Below are positions 48,331 to 58,506 of a stretch of 64,000 nucleotides of DNA, in pieces. Numbering within the stretch: position 1 is the stretch's first letter; the number at the start of each line of letters is the position of its first letter. The position numbers and the translations under genes were made by a program. Source of the stretch: Kosakonia sacchari. GTDB taxonomy: Bacteria > Pseudomonadota > Gammaproteobacteria > Enterobacterales > Enterobacteriaceae. The notes under the pieces were generated by a model. The model was not told where the DNA came from and did no database searches. It worked only from the letters and a program-made list of their open reading frames with translations. Where the stretch lies: assembly GCA_900109485.1 (NCBI GenBank), contig FOAY01000006.1:173004-237003 (forward strand), read 5' to 3'.

Positions 48331-48485
48331 GGCCTGGCGGCCTTCGGCAAAATTGCCCGGTGGCGCTGCGCTTACCGGGCCTACGTAATTACAGCAACGC
48401 ATAAGCTGCAGGCCGAATAATGTCTGGCGGCCTTTTGGCAAAATTGCCCGGTGGCGCTGCGCTTACCGGGCCTACGCAATCACAG
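48331..48485 (+). repeat. Tandem REP-containing repeat duplicating the regulator gene's tail
   Basis: Two copies with a 90-91 base period, each with CTGGCGGCCTT..GGCAAAATTG and then the REP unit GCCCGGTGGCGCTGCGCTTA to CCGGGCCTACG. The second copy begins with a near-repeat of the last codons of the SorC gene (GCAGGCCGAATAA), so the duplication included the gene's 3' end. Confidence 0.75.
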
Positions 48486-49045
48486 CAACGTATAAGCCAT
48501 TTTCTGGCACAATTCTCACAGCGAGGGGTTGTGTCCCCGCTGAAATCGGCGAGCCGAAGCGCAGATGACAAGGTCTGGACGCCATGGATGGCGGCCAGAG
48601 GCGAACCGAGACAGGACGTCGAGTTGAGCCGACCGCAGGCAGATGCGCGGGAGGTGAGCGCAGTGCGCAGCACCGATTTCCCGCGGGGCCGCGGGGATTG
48701 ACAAGGGGAGCGCGGTAGCTCCCCTTGTCCCGTTCACGTGATGCCATGTTTCTGAAACTACCGAACGTCTGGTGAACGGAACCCTTTCTCATATGCTGAG
48801 TCAGCGGTTTTGCTAAACTTGCAGACCCGGTTTGCGCTGCGCCATCGGGCAATTCCCACCACAACCCCTCGCGGCGAGAGTTGTGCCTGAAAATAGCTTA
48901 TGCGTTGCTGTGAATGTGCAGACCCGGTTTGCGCTGCGCCATCGGGCAATTCCCACCACAACCCCTCGCGGCGAGAGTTGTGCCTGAAAATAGCTTATGC
49001 GTTGCTGTGATTGCGTCGGCCCGGCAAGCGTTAGCGCCATCGGGC
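48449..49045. repeat. Inverted-repeat-flanked repeat mosaic
   Basis: About 88 bases at 48449-48535 recur inverted at about 48957-49045, near 87% identical by eye. Each has a REP unit joined to CAATCACAGCAACG..TAAGC and GGCACAA..CTC..GCGAGGGGTTGTG. Between them lies GC-rich DNA including a perfect hairpin of 12-bp arms (GACAAGGGGAGC/GCTCCCCTTGTC, 48698-48731). No convincing gene is inside. This fills most of the gap between the SorC gene and the chemoreceptor. Confidence 0.65.
48820..49010 (+). repeat. Perfect 97-base tandem duplication
   Basis: The 94 bases at 48820-48913 recur without change at 48917-49010. Each begins TGCAGACCCGGTTTGCGCTG and ends TTATGCGTTGCTGTGA. A third, degraded start follows at 49011. 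Perfect identity implies a recent event. Confidence 0.85.
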
Positions 49046-49210
49046 ATCCCCCACCACAACATCCCCTGTGATTGTTATCGCTGTTTTAAATAAAGGTTAT
49101 TGCGTTACTTCTTTTTAATCTTAATTAACTTCGCCGTAACGCCGATGGAGAGTTAAGCAGCGCTGTATCGCTGTTATTCCTTTTCTTCACAGCAATTTAC
49201 CGGGGTTTTT

Positions 49211-50893
49211 ATGCACATTATTCGAAATTTAAAAATCAAGGTCGTGATGCTTGCGATCCTGATTATTTTTACTCTGCTCTGGGGCGGCGTGTCGTTTTTC
49301 TCTCTGCATGCATTAAGCGGCTTAACGGACGAAGTGGAACTCACCAATGTTCAGCAGGTGAACGGCGATATTATCAATAACGCCAGCGACCGTTACTATC
49401 AGGTGAAGCTGTTGATGGATCGCGCAATCGTTTACCAGGCAAATAACGATAGCCAGAACTACCAACAAACCATCGAGCAAATCGGCAAAGATATCGACTT
49501 TCTGCAGGGCGGCTTGAATCAGTTTAAAGTCACCGACCACGCCAATATCAGTACCACCGCCACGGACAATATCTACAACAGTTCGCTGACGCTGTTTAAC
49601 CAGGCCATCACCCCCATGTTTGCCGCCATCAAGGAGAACAACGCCGCGAGCTACGCGCAACTGTCGAAAGATCAGTTCAGCCCGCTGCGCAGCGGTTTTT
49701 CGCAGGCAATCGTCGCTTATAACCAGGAGATTCACGATCTGAAATCCGCGGCGAATGGGCGTATTGCCAGTTGGGTGTCGGTGACGCGCACCATCATTAT
49801 TATCGCGATGGTCATTGGCCTGGCGATGCTGGTGCTGTCGGAACGTTACCTGGCGCTGTGCCTGGCGCGTTCGCTGGAGTGGGTGAAACAGCATTTGCAG
49901 GTGCTGTCGGTCGGGAGCCTGGATAAACCGACGAAGGATCTGGGGCACAACGAAGTCGGGCAGTTGATCCCGTACCTGGCAACGATGCAGGAGAACTGGG
50001 TGAAAACCGTCGCCCAGATCCGCAACAGTGCCGGAGAAATCTACCAGGGCGCCAGCGAAATCGCCTCCGGGAATACCGATCTCTCTTCGCGCACCGAAGA
50101 GCAGGCGGCGGCGCTGACGCAAACCGCCGCCAGCATGGAAGAGTTAAGCGCGGTGGTGAAACAGAACGCCGACAACGCTAATCAGGCCAGCCAACTGGCG
50201 AAAACCGCGTCGGAAGCGGTGAACACCGGTGAAGAACGGGTGCAGGCGGTCATTGCCAGCATGAAGAACATTACCAACAGTTCGCAGAAAATCACCGACA
50301 TTATCAACGTGATCGACAGTATTGCTTTCCAGACCAATATCCTCGCGCTGAACGCCGCCGTGGAAGCCGCGCGCGCCGGTGAACAGGGGCGCGGTTTTGC
50401 CGTCGTCGCCAGCGAAGTGCGTAACCTGGCGCAGCGCAGCGCCGGGGCGGCGAAAGAGATCAAAGCGCTGATCAATGAGTCAGTAGTTAACGTCAATAAC
50501 GGTTACGACCAGGTGACGCTGACCAGCGAATCGATGGATAACATCCTGCGTTCGGTCACCAGCGTGACGGACATCATGGGCGAGATCGCGTCGGCATCCA
50601 GCGAGCAGAGTAAAGGCATTGGCCAGGTTGGCACGGCGATTTCGCAAATGGATAGCGTTACCCAGCAGAACGCCGCGCTGGTGGAAGAGTCCTCCGCCAC
50701 CTCCAGTTCGCTGGAGCAGCAGGCTTACCAACTGACCGAAATCGTGTCGGTGTTTAAACTGCCGGGCGATGCTGCCGCGCAAAGCGCCGCCAGCAGACCG
50801 GCCTCTAAAGCGCCGAAAGCCGGAAAACCGGCGCTGCGCCCGGCGTTAGGTAGCGCCAGCAAAGCGCCGGATACTGAGTGGGAAGCGTTTTAA
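49211..50893 (+). CDS. Methyl-accepting chemotaxis protein with CheR-binding tail
   Basis: A 560-residue chemoreceptor of the Tsr/Tar/Trg type. Spans lie at about 10-32 and 190-213 around a four-helix periplasmic domain, followed by HAMP and the signalling tip ([20 protein letters not shown], about 371-391). The C-terminus is DTEWEAF, a close match to the NWETF pentapeptide that recruits CheR and CheB, so it can adapt independently. It sits inside the sugar locus between regulator and importer genes and may sense that sugar or its binding protein, as Trg does with RbsB. Confidence 0.93.
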   Translation: MHIIRNLKIKVVMLAILIIFTLLWGGVSFFSLHALSGLTDEVELTNVQQVNGDIINNASDRYYQVKLLMDRAIVYQANNDSQNYQQTIEQIGKDIDFLQGGLNQFKVTDHANISTTATDNIYNSSLTLFNQAITPMFAAIKENNAASYAQLSKDQFSPLRSGFSQAIVAYNQEIHDLKSAANGRIASWVSVTRTIIIIAMVIGLAMLVLSERYLALCLARSLEWVKQHLQVLSVGSLDKPTKDLGHNEVGQLIPYLATMQENWVKTVAQIRNSAGEIYQGASEIASGNTDLSSRTEEQAAALTQTAASMEELSAVVKQNADNANQASQLAKTASEAVNTGEERVQAVIASMKNITNSSQKITDIINVIDSIAFQTNILALNAAVEAARAGEQGRGFAVVASEVRNLAQRSAGAAKEIKALINESVVNVNNGYDQVTLTSESMDNILRSVTSVTDIMGEIASASSEQSKGIGQVGTAISQMDSVTQQNAALVEESSATSSSLEQQAYQLTEIVSVFKLPGDAAAQSAASRPASKAPKAGKPALRPALGSASKAPDTEWEAF

Positions 50894-50928
50894 TAAAAAA
50901 ATGCCCGGCCGCATTGTGCGAGCCGGGC
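50894..50928 (-). terminator. Terminator of the sugar importer operon
   Basis: GCCCGGC and GCCGGGC form a 7-bp stem around 12 bases; on the minus strand a run of seven T follows the base ATG..A. It lies 37 bases after the permease stop. A second CCCGGC/GCCGGG hairpin is at 50937-50956. Confidence 0.7.
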
Positions 50929-50965
50929 GGTAAAAACCCGGCGCATCAGAGCCGGGTAAGCTGGT

Positions 50966-52054
50966 CTATTTACCTTCTATTACCGCCTTCTGCGCGACCA
51001 CTGCCGCTTTCTGCTGCATGCGGTTTTGCATCTGATCGATAATCACCGCCACGATAATCACGATCCCTTTGATCACCATTTGCCAGAACTCGCTGACACC
51101 CATCATCACCAGCCCGTCGGCGAGAAAACCGATCACGAACGCGCCAATCAGCGTACCGAGCACGGTGCCGCGACCACCGGCCAGCGACGTACCGCCCAGC
51201 ACCACGGCGGCAATGGCATTCATTTCAAACGCTGTACCGTTAGCCGGGTGGCTCGCCAGCAACTGCGCCGAGACCACAATGCCCGCCAGCGCGGCGCACA
51301 GCCCGGAGAGGGTGTAAACCCAGATTTTCACCTGCTTCACCCGCACGCCGGAGAGCTCGGCGGCGCGCTCGTTATCGCCAATCGCATAGACATGGCGGCC
51401 AAACGGCAGACGGCGGGCGATATACGCAATCACCGCGGCCAGCACAATCATCAGCCAGATGGCCCACGGAATGCCAAACAGCGTCCCGGCGCCAATTTCA
51501 TCAAACCCGGTATTGCCGAGCAGCGGGTTGCCGGAAAGCCCCGGAAACGTCTGCCCGTCGGAGGTGAGCATCGCCGCGCCGCGCAGCACATACATGGTGC
51601 CAAGGGTGCAGATAAACGGCGCAACGTTGTAGCGGGTGATGATCCAGCCGTTCACCGCGCCGATAAGCCCGCCAGTCAGCAGCACCAGCGGCACAATCAC
51701 CCACACGCTGGGGAAAATGGCGATGCCGAACATCGGCAGCACAATGCCTTTGGTGATCAACCAGCCAGCAATCATCCCGCACAGCCCGAGCGTTGCGCCA
51801 ATCGACAGATCGATTCCGGCGGTGATGATCACAAAGGTAATGCCCAGCGCCAGAAAGGCGTTGATGGCGATATGTTTAATCATGATCAGCAGGCTGCCGG
51901 TGGAGAGAAAACCCGGCACGGTGGCGGTAAAAAAGCCGACTATCAGGAACAGCGCGATAAAGGTGCGCAGCTTCAGCAGTAAAAGCAGAATGCTTTCGCG
52001 TGATAACGATGCGCCCGCGCGCGGCACGATGGCCATAGATTGTGTTGTTTTCAT
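50966..52054 (-). CDS. Rbs-type sugar ABC permease
   Basis: A 362-residue permease of the RbsC/XylH family with about ten spans. Characteristic segments are FVIITAGIDLSIGATLGLCG, VNGWIITRYNVAPFICTLG and VVLGGTSLAGGRGTVLGTLIGA. ATG 52054 follows AGGGG and lies just after the ATPase stop. It is the last gene of the importer operon. Confidence 0.93.
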   Translation of the reverse strand: MKTTQSMAIVPRAGASLSRESILLLLLKLRTFIALFLIVGFFTATVPGFLSTGSLLIMIKHIAINAFLALGITFVIITAGIDLSIGATLGLCGMIAGWLITKGIVLPMFGIAIFPSVWVIVPLVLLTGGLIGAVNGWIITRYNVAPFICTLGTMYVLRGAAMLTSDGQTFPGLSGNPLLGNTGFDEIGAGTLFGIPWAIWLMIVLAAVIAYIARRLPFGRHVYAIGDNERAAELSGVRVKQVKIWVYTLSGLCAALAGIVVSAQLLASHPANGTAFEMNAIAAVVLGGTSLAGGRGTVLGTLIGAFVIGFLADGLVMMGVSEFWQMVIKGIVIIVAVIIDQMQNRMQQKAAVVAQKAVIEGK

Positions 52055-52055
52055 A

Positions 52056-53582
52056 TCAGAACCCCTGAGCACTTGCTGTTACCAGTGCCGACTCTTCGGC
52101 CCGGGCGCGTTCAATATCGGCCGTTAGTTTGCCGCCGGACATCACCATAATGCGGTCGGAAACCGCCATGATTTCTTTCAAATCGGAGGTGGAGAAGACC
52201 ACCGCGATCCCCTGCTGCGAAAGTTGCACCATCATGCGGAACACATCGGCTTTTGCGCCGACATCAATGCCGCGCGTTGGCTCGTCGAGAAACAGCACTT
52301 TCGGGTTCGTCAGCAGCGAGCGGCCAATCACCACTTTCTGCTGGTTGCCGCCGCTGAGTGCCTGGATCTCCACCTCCGGCGAGGAGACTTTAATCGACAG
52401 GTTGCCAATGGTGCTGGCGACCACTTCTTCTTCATCCTTGGTGGCGATAGTGAAACCGCGCTGCAAGCGCCGCCACAGGCTGGCGATGGTGAGATTGGTC
52501 GCCACCGACGAAATGGGAAAGATGCCGGTGCGTTTGCGATCTTCCGGCACCAGGCTCATGCCCATGCGGATGCGTTCCGCAGGCGTCAGCCGCTGCGGCA
52601 CCGGTTTGCTGTCGAGCCACAGCTTGCCGAGATAGTTGCGTTCGGTGCCGAGCATGCACTCAAACAGCTCGGTGCGCCCGGCCCCCATCAGGCCGTAGAT
52701 GCCGACAATCTCACCGGCATGCACTTTAAAGCTGACATCATTTACCGTGGTGACGCCGCTGGCGTTTACGCAGGTGATGTTTTCCGCTTCCAGAACCGGT
52801 GCGCCGAAGGTTCTTCCCGGCGTGAGGAAGTTACTGACCGGATCGCTGCCGAGCATTTCGCGCACGATCCACGGCACATCGATATCGCAGACCTGCGCTT
52901 CGGCCTGGAATTTGCCGTCGCGCAGAATGGTGATGACATCGCCAATCGCCATTAACTCTTCCAGCCGGTGCGAAATGTAGATAATCGACACCCCCTGGCG
53001 CGTGAGTTCGCGGATCACGCGGAACAGGATCTCCACTTCCGTTTTACTCAGCGCCGAAGTGGGTTCGTCGAGGATCAGAATATCGGCATCCTCGGCCAGC
53101 GCTTTGGCGATCTCTACCAGTTGCTGCTGACCAACTTTTAAGTTGCCAACCAGTTCGCGCGGTGAGATGGGCTGATCAAGGCGCTTGAGCAGCTCCGCGG
53201 TGCGTTTTTCCTGCTCCGCTTCGTTAATCGGCGTCACCCCGTTTTGCAGCTCGCGGCCGAGGAAAATATTCTCCGCGACGTTGAGGTTTTCAAACAGGTT
53301 CAGTTCCTGGTGCACCATACCGATACCGTGTGCGGCGGCGGAGCGGGTGTCGGAAAAGTGCACCGTTTCGCCATTCAGTTCGATGGTGCCGACGCTCGGC
53401 TGCTGCACGCCGGCGAGAATTTTCATCAGCGTCGATTTGCCCGCGCCGTTCTCGCCGATAATCACGTTCACTTTGCCGCGCCAGACGTTGTAATCGACGT
53501 TGTCCAGCGCCACGGTGCCGGGAAACAGCATCGACACGCCGCGCGTGCGCAGAATGATGTCGTCCACAGGTAGATCGCTCAT
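52056..53582 (-). CDS. Rbs-type sugar ABC ATPase (two nucleotide-binding domains)
   Basis: A 508-residue duplicated ATPase like RbsA and XylG. Domain 1 has GENGAGKSTLMKIL, LKVGQQQLVEIAKAL and ILILDEPTSAL. Domain 2 has the usual degenerate Walker A (GLMGAGRTELFECM) with ALSGGNQQKVVIGRSL and LFLDEPTRGIDVGAK. It powers import of a monosaccharide. It overlaps the lipoprotein gene by one base. Confidence 0.95.
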   Translation of the reverse strand: MSDLPVDDIILRTRGVSMLFPGTVALDNVDYNVWRGKVNVIIGENGAGKSTLMKILAGVQQPSVGTIELNGETVHFSDTRSAAAHGIGMVHQELNLFENLNVAENIFLGRELQNGVTPINEAEQEKRTAELLKRLDQPISPRELVGNLKVGQQQLVEIAKALAEDADILILDEPTSALSKTEVEILFRVIRELTRQGVSIIYISHRLEELMAIGDVITILRDGKFQAEAQVCDIDVPWIVREMLGSDPVSNFLTPGRTFGAPVLEAENITCVNASGVTTVNDVSFKVHAGEIVGIYGLMGAGRTELFECMLGTERNYLGKLWLDSKPVPQRLTPAERIRMGMSLVPEDRKRTGIFPISSVATNLTIASLWRRLQRGFTIATKDEEEVVASTIGNLSIKVSSPEVEIQALSGGNQQKVVIGRSLLTNPKVLFLDEPTRGIDVGAKADVFRMMVQLSQQGIAVVFSTSDLKEIMAVSDRIMVMSGGKLTADIERARAEESALVTASAQGF

Positions 53583-54190
53583 TACTGTGCCTCCTGTTGC
53601 AACTCCAGTGCCACGGCGTCATCAAGCTTGCCGCCGCTGAGCGTGACCGCCATCAGTACGGTGACCGGTTTTCCGGCCCAGCTGGCATCGACTTTTGGCA
53701 GATGTTTCACCGCTTCGCGGTTATAGGCGCGGGAAAGCTGCGCAAACTGGACCTGGTTGGTAAAGTCTTCAAATTTAAAACCGGTAGCGTCGCGAATCGC
53801 GTTACCGCGTATTACCGGGCCAAGCTGCACCGGCAGCGATTGCCCGTTAACGTTAATCAGCAACTGCTGTTCGCGTTCATTACTGGTATCAATGCGTTCG
53901 ACCTGGCTTGTCAGCCGGACAAATACGCTCTGCGGCGCGGCGGCCGGGTTTTTTTGTTGGGCGGCCAGCGTGTCGGCGCTCAGCGCATGCTGATGCGCGG
54001 CGTTGATCACACGTTCCTGCCAGGTTTGTTGCGCGATCTGCTGCGGTGTCTGGTTGTCAAAGCTGGCTTTGGCATGCGGATCGGCAGGCATAATCGGCTT
54101 GCCGTTCTCATCCAGATCCACCACGGTGCAGGCCGTGAGCAACAGGGCGACGCACCCTACGAGCGCGTTACCCCATTGTTTTAACCACAT
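53582..54190 (-). CDS. DUF2291 lipoprotein of the sugar importer
   Basis: A 202-residue protein with a lipoprotein signal (VGCVALLLTAC, lipidated Cys21) and the DUF2291 domain. Its family is regularly encoded between the ATPase and binding-protein genes of Rbs-type importers. The function is not established; a periplasmic accessory role is inferred from position. It lies 12 bases after the binding-protein gene and overlaps the ATPase start by one base. Confidence 0.85.
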   Translation of the reverse strand: MWLKQWGNALVGCVALLLTACTVVDLDENGKPIMPADPHAKASFDNQTPQQIAQQTWQERVINAAHQHALSADTLAAQQKNPAAAPQSVFVRLTSQVERIDTSNEREQQLLINVNGQSLPVQLGPVIRGNAIRDATGFKFEDFTNQVQFAQLSRAYNREAVKHLPKVDASWAGKPVTVLMAVTLSGGKLDDAVALELQQEAQ

Positions 54191-54202
54191 AGCGCCTCCG
54201 CG

Positions 54203-55191
<989 letters not shown>

Positions 55192-55261
55192 AGTAACGAT
55201 AATTCGACGATGGCAAACTGTCTACGGTTTGCGCAGCTAATTTCTTAAAAGGAGAAAAGGA

Positions 55262-55924
55262 TCACGATCCGAACGGTAAACCCACGGCCAGCGTTATCAC
55301 CTGTTGGTGGTCGGCTTGCCAGTAGACGTTTGCTTTTTTATCAACCAGTTGTGGGGAAAATTCCGCCAAAAAACACAGCTCAAGATGCTGTTCGTCAATG
55401 GCGGTGATGTGCGCGCTGGCAAAGCCGGGGAAGGGGTTCGCCTGCGGGGAAAATGCTTTGTAAAGGCTCTCTTTCGCGCTGAAAGCGAGCGTTAGCGCCA
55501 GCGTAAACGGCAGGGGGCAGGCGGTCAGCAGCGCATGTTCCTGCGCGTTAACAATACTTGCGGCCAGTTCATCGCACAGCGCCGGGCTGAACTGCGCTTC
55601 AAGATCCACGCCGACAGGGTGCGACGCCACCACGGCAACGGCGCGCTGCCCGCTGTGGCTGATGCTACCCGATATACCTTGCGGCCAGCAGGGTTCGCCT
55701 GCGGCGCCAATGGCCGGAACTGTGCTGAAACCGTGCTCCTGCAACGCGTGCAGCGCGGCGATGCGCCCGGCCAGATGCTCGGTCTGGCGCTTTAACCCGC
55801 AGTGCGCAAGCGAGGCGTGATGCGGTAGCCAGAGCAGATCGGCGTGGGTAAACGTCGCGGGAAGAAAATCAATCAGATGAAGCGTGTGATCGGCGAGGGA
55901 AACGGTGTGATGAGTGGTGTGCAT
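55262..55924 (-). CDS. entD: Enterobactin synthase phosphopantetheinyl transferase EntD
   Basis: A 220-residue Sfp-type enzyme that attaches the 4'-phosphopantetheine arm of CoA to the carrier domains of EntB and EntF. Motifs are LLWLPHHASLAHCGLKRQTE, GSISHSG, the magnesium site GVDLEAQF and FSAKESLYKAF. ATG 55924 matches the E. coli N-terminus; the longer frame covers a hairpin. It follows fepA as in E. coli. Confidence 0.95.
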   Translation of the reverse strand: MHTTHHTVSLADHTLHLIDFLPATFTHADLLWLPHHASLAHCGLKRQTEHLAGRIAALHALQEHGFSTVPAIGAAGEPCWPQGISGSISHSGQRAVAVVASHPVGVDLEAQFSPALCDELAASIVNAQEHALLTACPLPFTLALTLAFSAKESLYKAFSPQANPFPGFASAHITAIDEQHLELCFLAEFSPQLVDKKANVYWQADHQQVITLAVGLPFGS

Positions 55925-55940
55925 GGCGTTTCCTCGCCCG

Positions 55941-55988
55941 GCCCTCTCCCCGCCGGGAAGCGGGGGATCTTCCGTTGGGGGAGAGGGC
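55941..55988. repeat. Long-arm hairpin between fepA and entD
   Basis: GCCCTCTCCCC (55941-55951) pairs with GGGGAGAGGGC (55978-55988). The 26-base loop contains a smaller GC-rich hairpin. It fills the fepA-entD gap and may lower entD expression or protect fepA mRNA. Confidence 0.6.
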
Positions 55989-55997
55989 GGGTGCAAC

Positions 55998-58253
55998 TTA
56001 GAAGTGGGTGTTCACACTCATATACCAGGTGCGGCCCGACTCGTTATAAGTTTCTGCGCCAGCGCCGTACATCCAGCCGGTGCTGCCGCCGGTGCTCTGG
56101 GCGTTACCCGCGCGCCAGTGGCGTTTGTCGAACAGGTTATCGATACCGGCCGTCAGGCTGACGTATTTGGTCACATCCCAGGTGCCGCTCAGACCAACAA
56201 TGCTGTAAGGGCTGACTTCGTTGGTGGCGGAACCGGTCACGCGGTTGCCCTGATAGTCATACTTTTTCGGTTCCTGTTTGCCGTACCAGGTAAAGGTCGA
56301 CTGAACAGAAACATCCTGCACAATCTGCCAGCTCAGGGTGGAGTTTACCGTGTATTCCGGAATGATCGACAAGCGTTCGCCGGTGGTTTTGTTTTTGCTT
56401 TGCAGCATGTACGTGAAGTTGTTGCTCCACGTTACCGCATCGCTGACCGGCACGTTCAGGGTGCCTTCTAAACCTTCCACCACCGCTTTCGGCACGTTCT
56501 CCCACTGGTAGAGATCGGTTTTGGTACTGCCGACAGAGGTCTGGCTCAGCGGTGAATAACCGGCTTCGATCTTGTTGCGATAATCGTTGCGGAACCACGT
56601 CACCCCGGCCAGCCAGCCTTCATGTTTGAATTCCAGACCAATCTCTTTATTGATGCTGGTTTCCGCTTTCAGATCGTCGTTACCCATCATATAGCAACCC
56701 ACGCCGGTGCCGCTGGCGTAGCAACCCTGACCCTTACTATAGAGGATATAGTTCGGGTTGGTTTGATAGAGGCTCGGCGCTTTGTAAGCGCGGGCGATGC
56801 CCATTTTCAGCGTGAAGTCATCGCCCAGACCCTGCGACAGGTTCAGCGACGGGCTCCAGTTGTTGCCGACAATGGTGTGATGATCAAAACGCAGGGCTGG
56901 CGTCAGCATGGTGCTGTCGGTCAGCTCCATGTTGTCTTCCGCGAACACTGAGTAGATATCAGCGCTGGAGTAGGGGCTGCGGTTGGTGCTGCTCAGACCG
57001 GAAATCGGGCCGCCCTGGAAAGCCTGCTTATTCGACGCCATGTCTTTCATTCGCTGCTGGTTCCACTCGGTTCCCAGCGTCAGCGTCTGATTGACCAACA
57101 GATCCAGCGGCAGGTTCACTTCGTTATGCAGCATCACGTCCGAGAGATCGATATCGGTGAACTTATTGGTGTTGAATAACCCTTCCAGACCGCCCGCCAG
57201 ACCTTCGCCGAGACGCGAGTTGCGCGTGCGTTCGTACTGAAGCCAGTTATTGGTGGTCACACCGTTATCCCAGCCGCCATTCCAGGTGACAGAGTAGTTC
57301 TGGCGATAAAGACGGTTAGTCTCTTTGCCGTAGTTCTCTTTCACGTAGTTATTGGTGCTGCTGTCGTTGTTGGTGTTCTGCGTATCGCCCGCGTAGAGGT
57401 TGCCCTGGCGGCTGTAACCGGCTTCAAACTCCAGCGACTGCAACGGCGCGAAATCCCAGCGCACCACGCCGTTGATATCTTTGTTGATCGAACCTTCACG
57501 ACCGGCAGCCATGGTGTTGGCATAGATCCCGGTACGTTCGGACTGATGATCCTGGTTGATATCCCACGCGTCGGCCTGGGTTTTTGCCAGGTTGCCGTAC
57601 AGGCGGAAGCTGACATCGCCGCCCAGCGGGCCGCTCAGGCTGAAGTCGGTACGTTTGGTGGAACCTTCGTCTTTATGTTCCGGTGCGTTGAAATAGGTGT
57701 TCCACGCGCCGTGCCATTCGTCTGTTTTATCTTTTTTGGTGATGATATTCACCACGCCGCCGGCTGCGCCGTTACCGTAACGCGCCGCTGCCGGGCCGCG
57801 AATCACTTCGATGCGCTCGATCATTTCTGGCGGCACCCAGTTGGTGTCGCCACGGCTGTCACGCTCGCCGCGCCAGCCAAGGCGCACGGAGTTGCGGCTG
57901 GTAACCGGTTTGCCGTCAATCAGGATCAGGGTGTTTTCCGGGCCCATACCGCGAATATCGATCTGGCGGTTGTTGCCGCGCTGACCGCTGGTGGCGTTAC
58001 CGGTTAAGTTTACGCCCGGCATGGTACGGATAATTTCAGAAACATCGCGCGCTGGCGGGTTTTTGCGAATTTCGTCAGCGGTGATGGTGGAGACGCCCGG
58101 CGCCTGCAAATTTTGCTGCGCGGCGGTAACGACGATGGTGTCATCATTCGCGGTGGTGCTGGTGGTAGTGCTGTCTGCCGCCATGGCGGGCAAGGCAGCA
58201 CCGTAGATCCCCAGATTGACCAATAAGGTCAGGGACTTGATTTTGTTATTCAT
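55998..58253 (-). CDS. fepA: Ferric enterobactin outer-membrane receptor FepA
   Basis: A 751-residue TonB-dependent receptor. Signal peptide cleavage is near MAADS, followed by the TonB box (DDTIVVTAAQQN), the plug domain (GVSTITADEIRKNPPARDVSEI, RGAAGGVVNIITKK region) and a 22-strand barrel ending in the C-terminal Phe (SVNTHF). It takes up ferric enterobactin using energy from TonB-ExbBD. Divergent from fes with a Fur box between. Length is as in E. coli (746). Confidence 0.97.
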   Translation of the reverse strand: MNNKIKSLTLLVNLGIYGAALPAMAADSTTTSTTANDDTIVVTAAQQNLQAPGVSTITADEIRKNPPARDVSEIIRTMPGVNLTGNATSGQRGNNRQIDIRGMGPENTLILIDGKPVTSRNSVRLGWRGERDSRGDTNWVPPEMIERIEVIRGPAAARYGNGAAGGVVNIITKKDKTDEWHGAWNTYFNAPEHKDEGSTKRTDFSLSGPLGGDVSFRLYGNLAKTQADAWDINQDHQSERTGIYANTMAAGREGSINKDINGVVRWDFAPLQSLEFEAGYSRQGNLYAGDTQNTNNDSSTNNYVKENYGKETNRLYRQNYSVTWNGGWDNGVTTNNWLQYERTRNSRLGEGLAGGLEGLFNTNKFTDIDLSDVMLHNEVNLPLDLLVNQTLTLGTEWNQQRMKDMASNKQAFQGGPISGLSSTNRSPYSSADIYSVFAEDNMELTDSTMLTPALRFDHHTIVGNNWSPSLNLSQGLGDDFTLKMGIARAYKAPSLYQTNPNYILYSKGQGCYASGTGVGCYMMGNDDLKAETSINKEIGLEFKHEGWLAGVTWFRNDYRNKIEAGYSPLSQTSVGSTKTDLYQWENVPKAVVEGLEGTLNVPVSDAVTWSNNFTYMLQSKNKTTGERLSIIPEYTVNSTLSWQIVQDVSVQSTFTWYGKQEPKKYDYQGNRVTGSATNEVSPYSIVGLSGTWDVTKYVSLTAGIDNLFDKRHWRAGNAQSTGGSTGWMYGAGAETYNESGRTWYMSVNTHF

Positions 58254-58420
58254 TGTTTTACCTGCTTTTCATCGCCGCTTCCCCGGTTAATCCATTCCCA
58301 GGGGGAGAGGAGGCGGCATAATGGAGCCAGCACAAAGCGAGCTGCTCAGCCCTGAGTAGCATCGACAAAGGTGGCCACTTTTGTGAAAGACGCGCTTCCC
58401 ACAGCGCGCTAATACGCTAT

Positions 58421-58455
58421 TGCAAATGCAAATTGTTATCAATAATATTATCAAC
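58421..58455. promoter_or_regulatory. Fur-box region of the divergent fepA-fes promoter
   Basis: TGCAAATGCAAATTGTTATC and the following AATAATATTATCAAC match the overlapping Fur sites of the E. coli fepA-fes region. Iron-loaded Fur should repress both directions. Confidence 0.85.
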
Positions 58456-58506
58456 AAATTTAGAAGTGCAAGCAAAAATTTCCACAGCATATTTGGGGTA
58501 ATAGAC

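Noticed and set aside
48820..49010. Direct repeats that might suggest a CRISPR array
   Set aside because: Only two long units separated by 3 bases, with no spacers of regular length and no cas genes.
48472..49040. Several overlapping ORFs, some sharing the peptide MWWELPDGAAQTGS
   Set aside because: They are translations of the tandem and inverted repeats and REP units, not genes.
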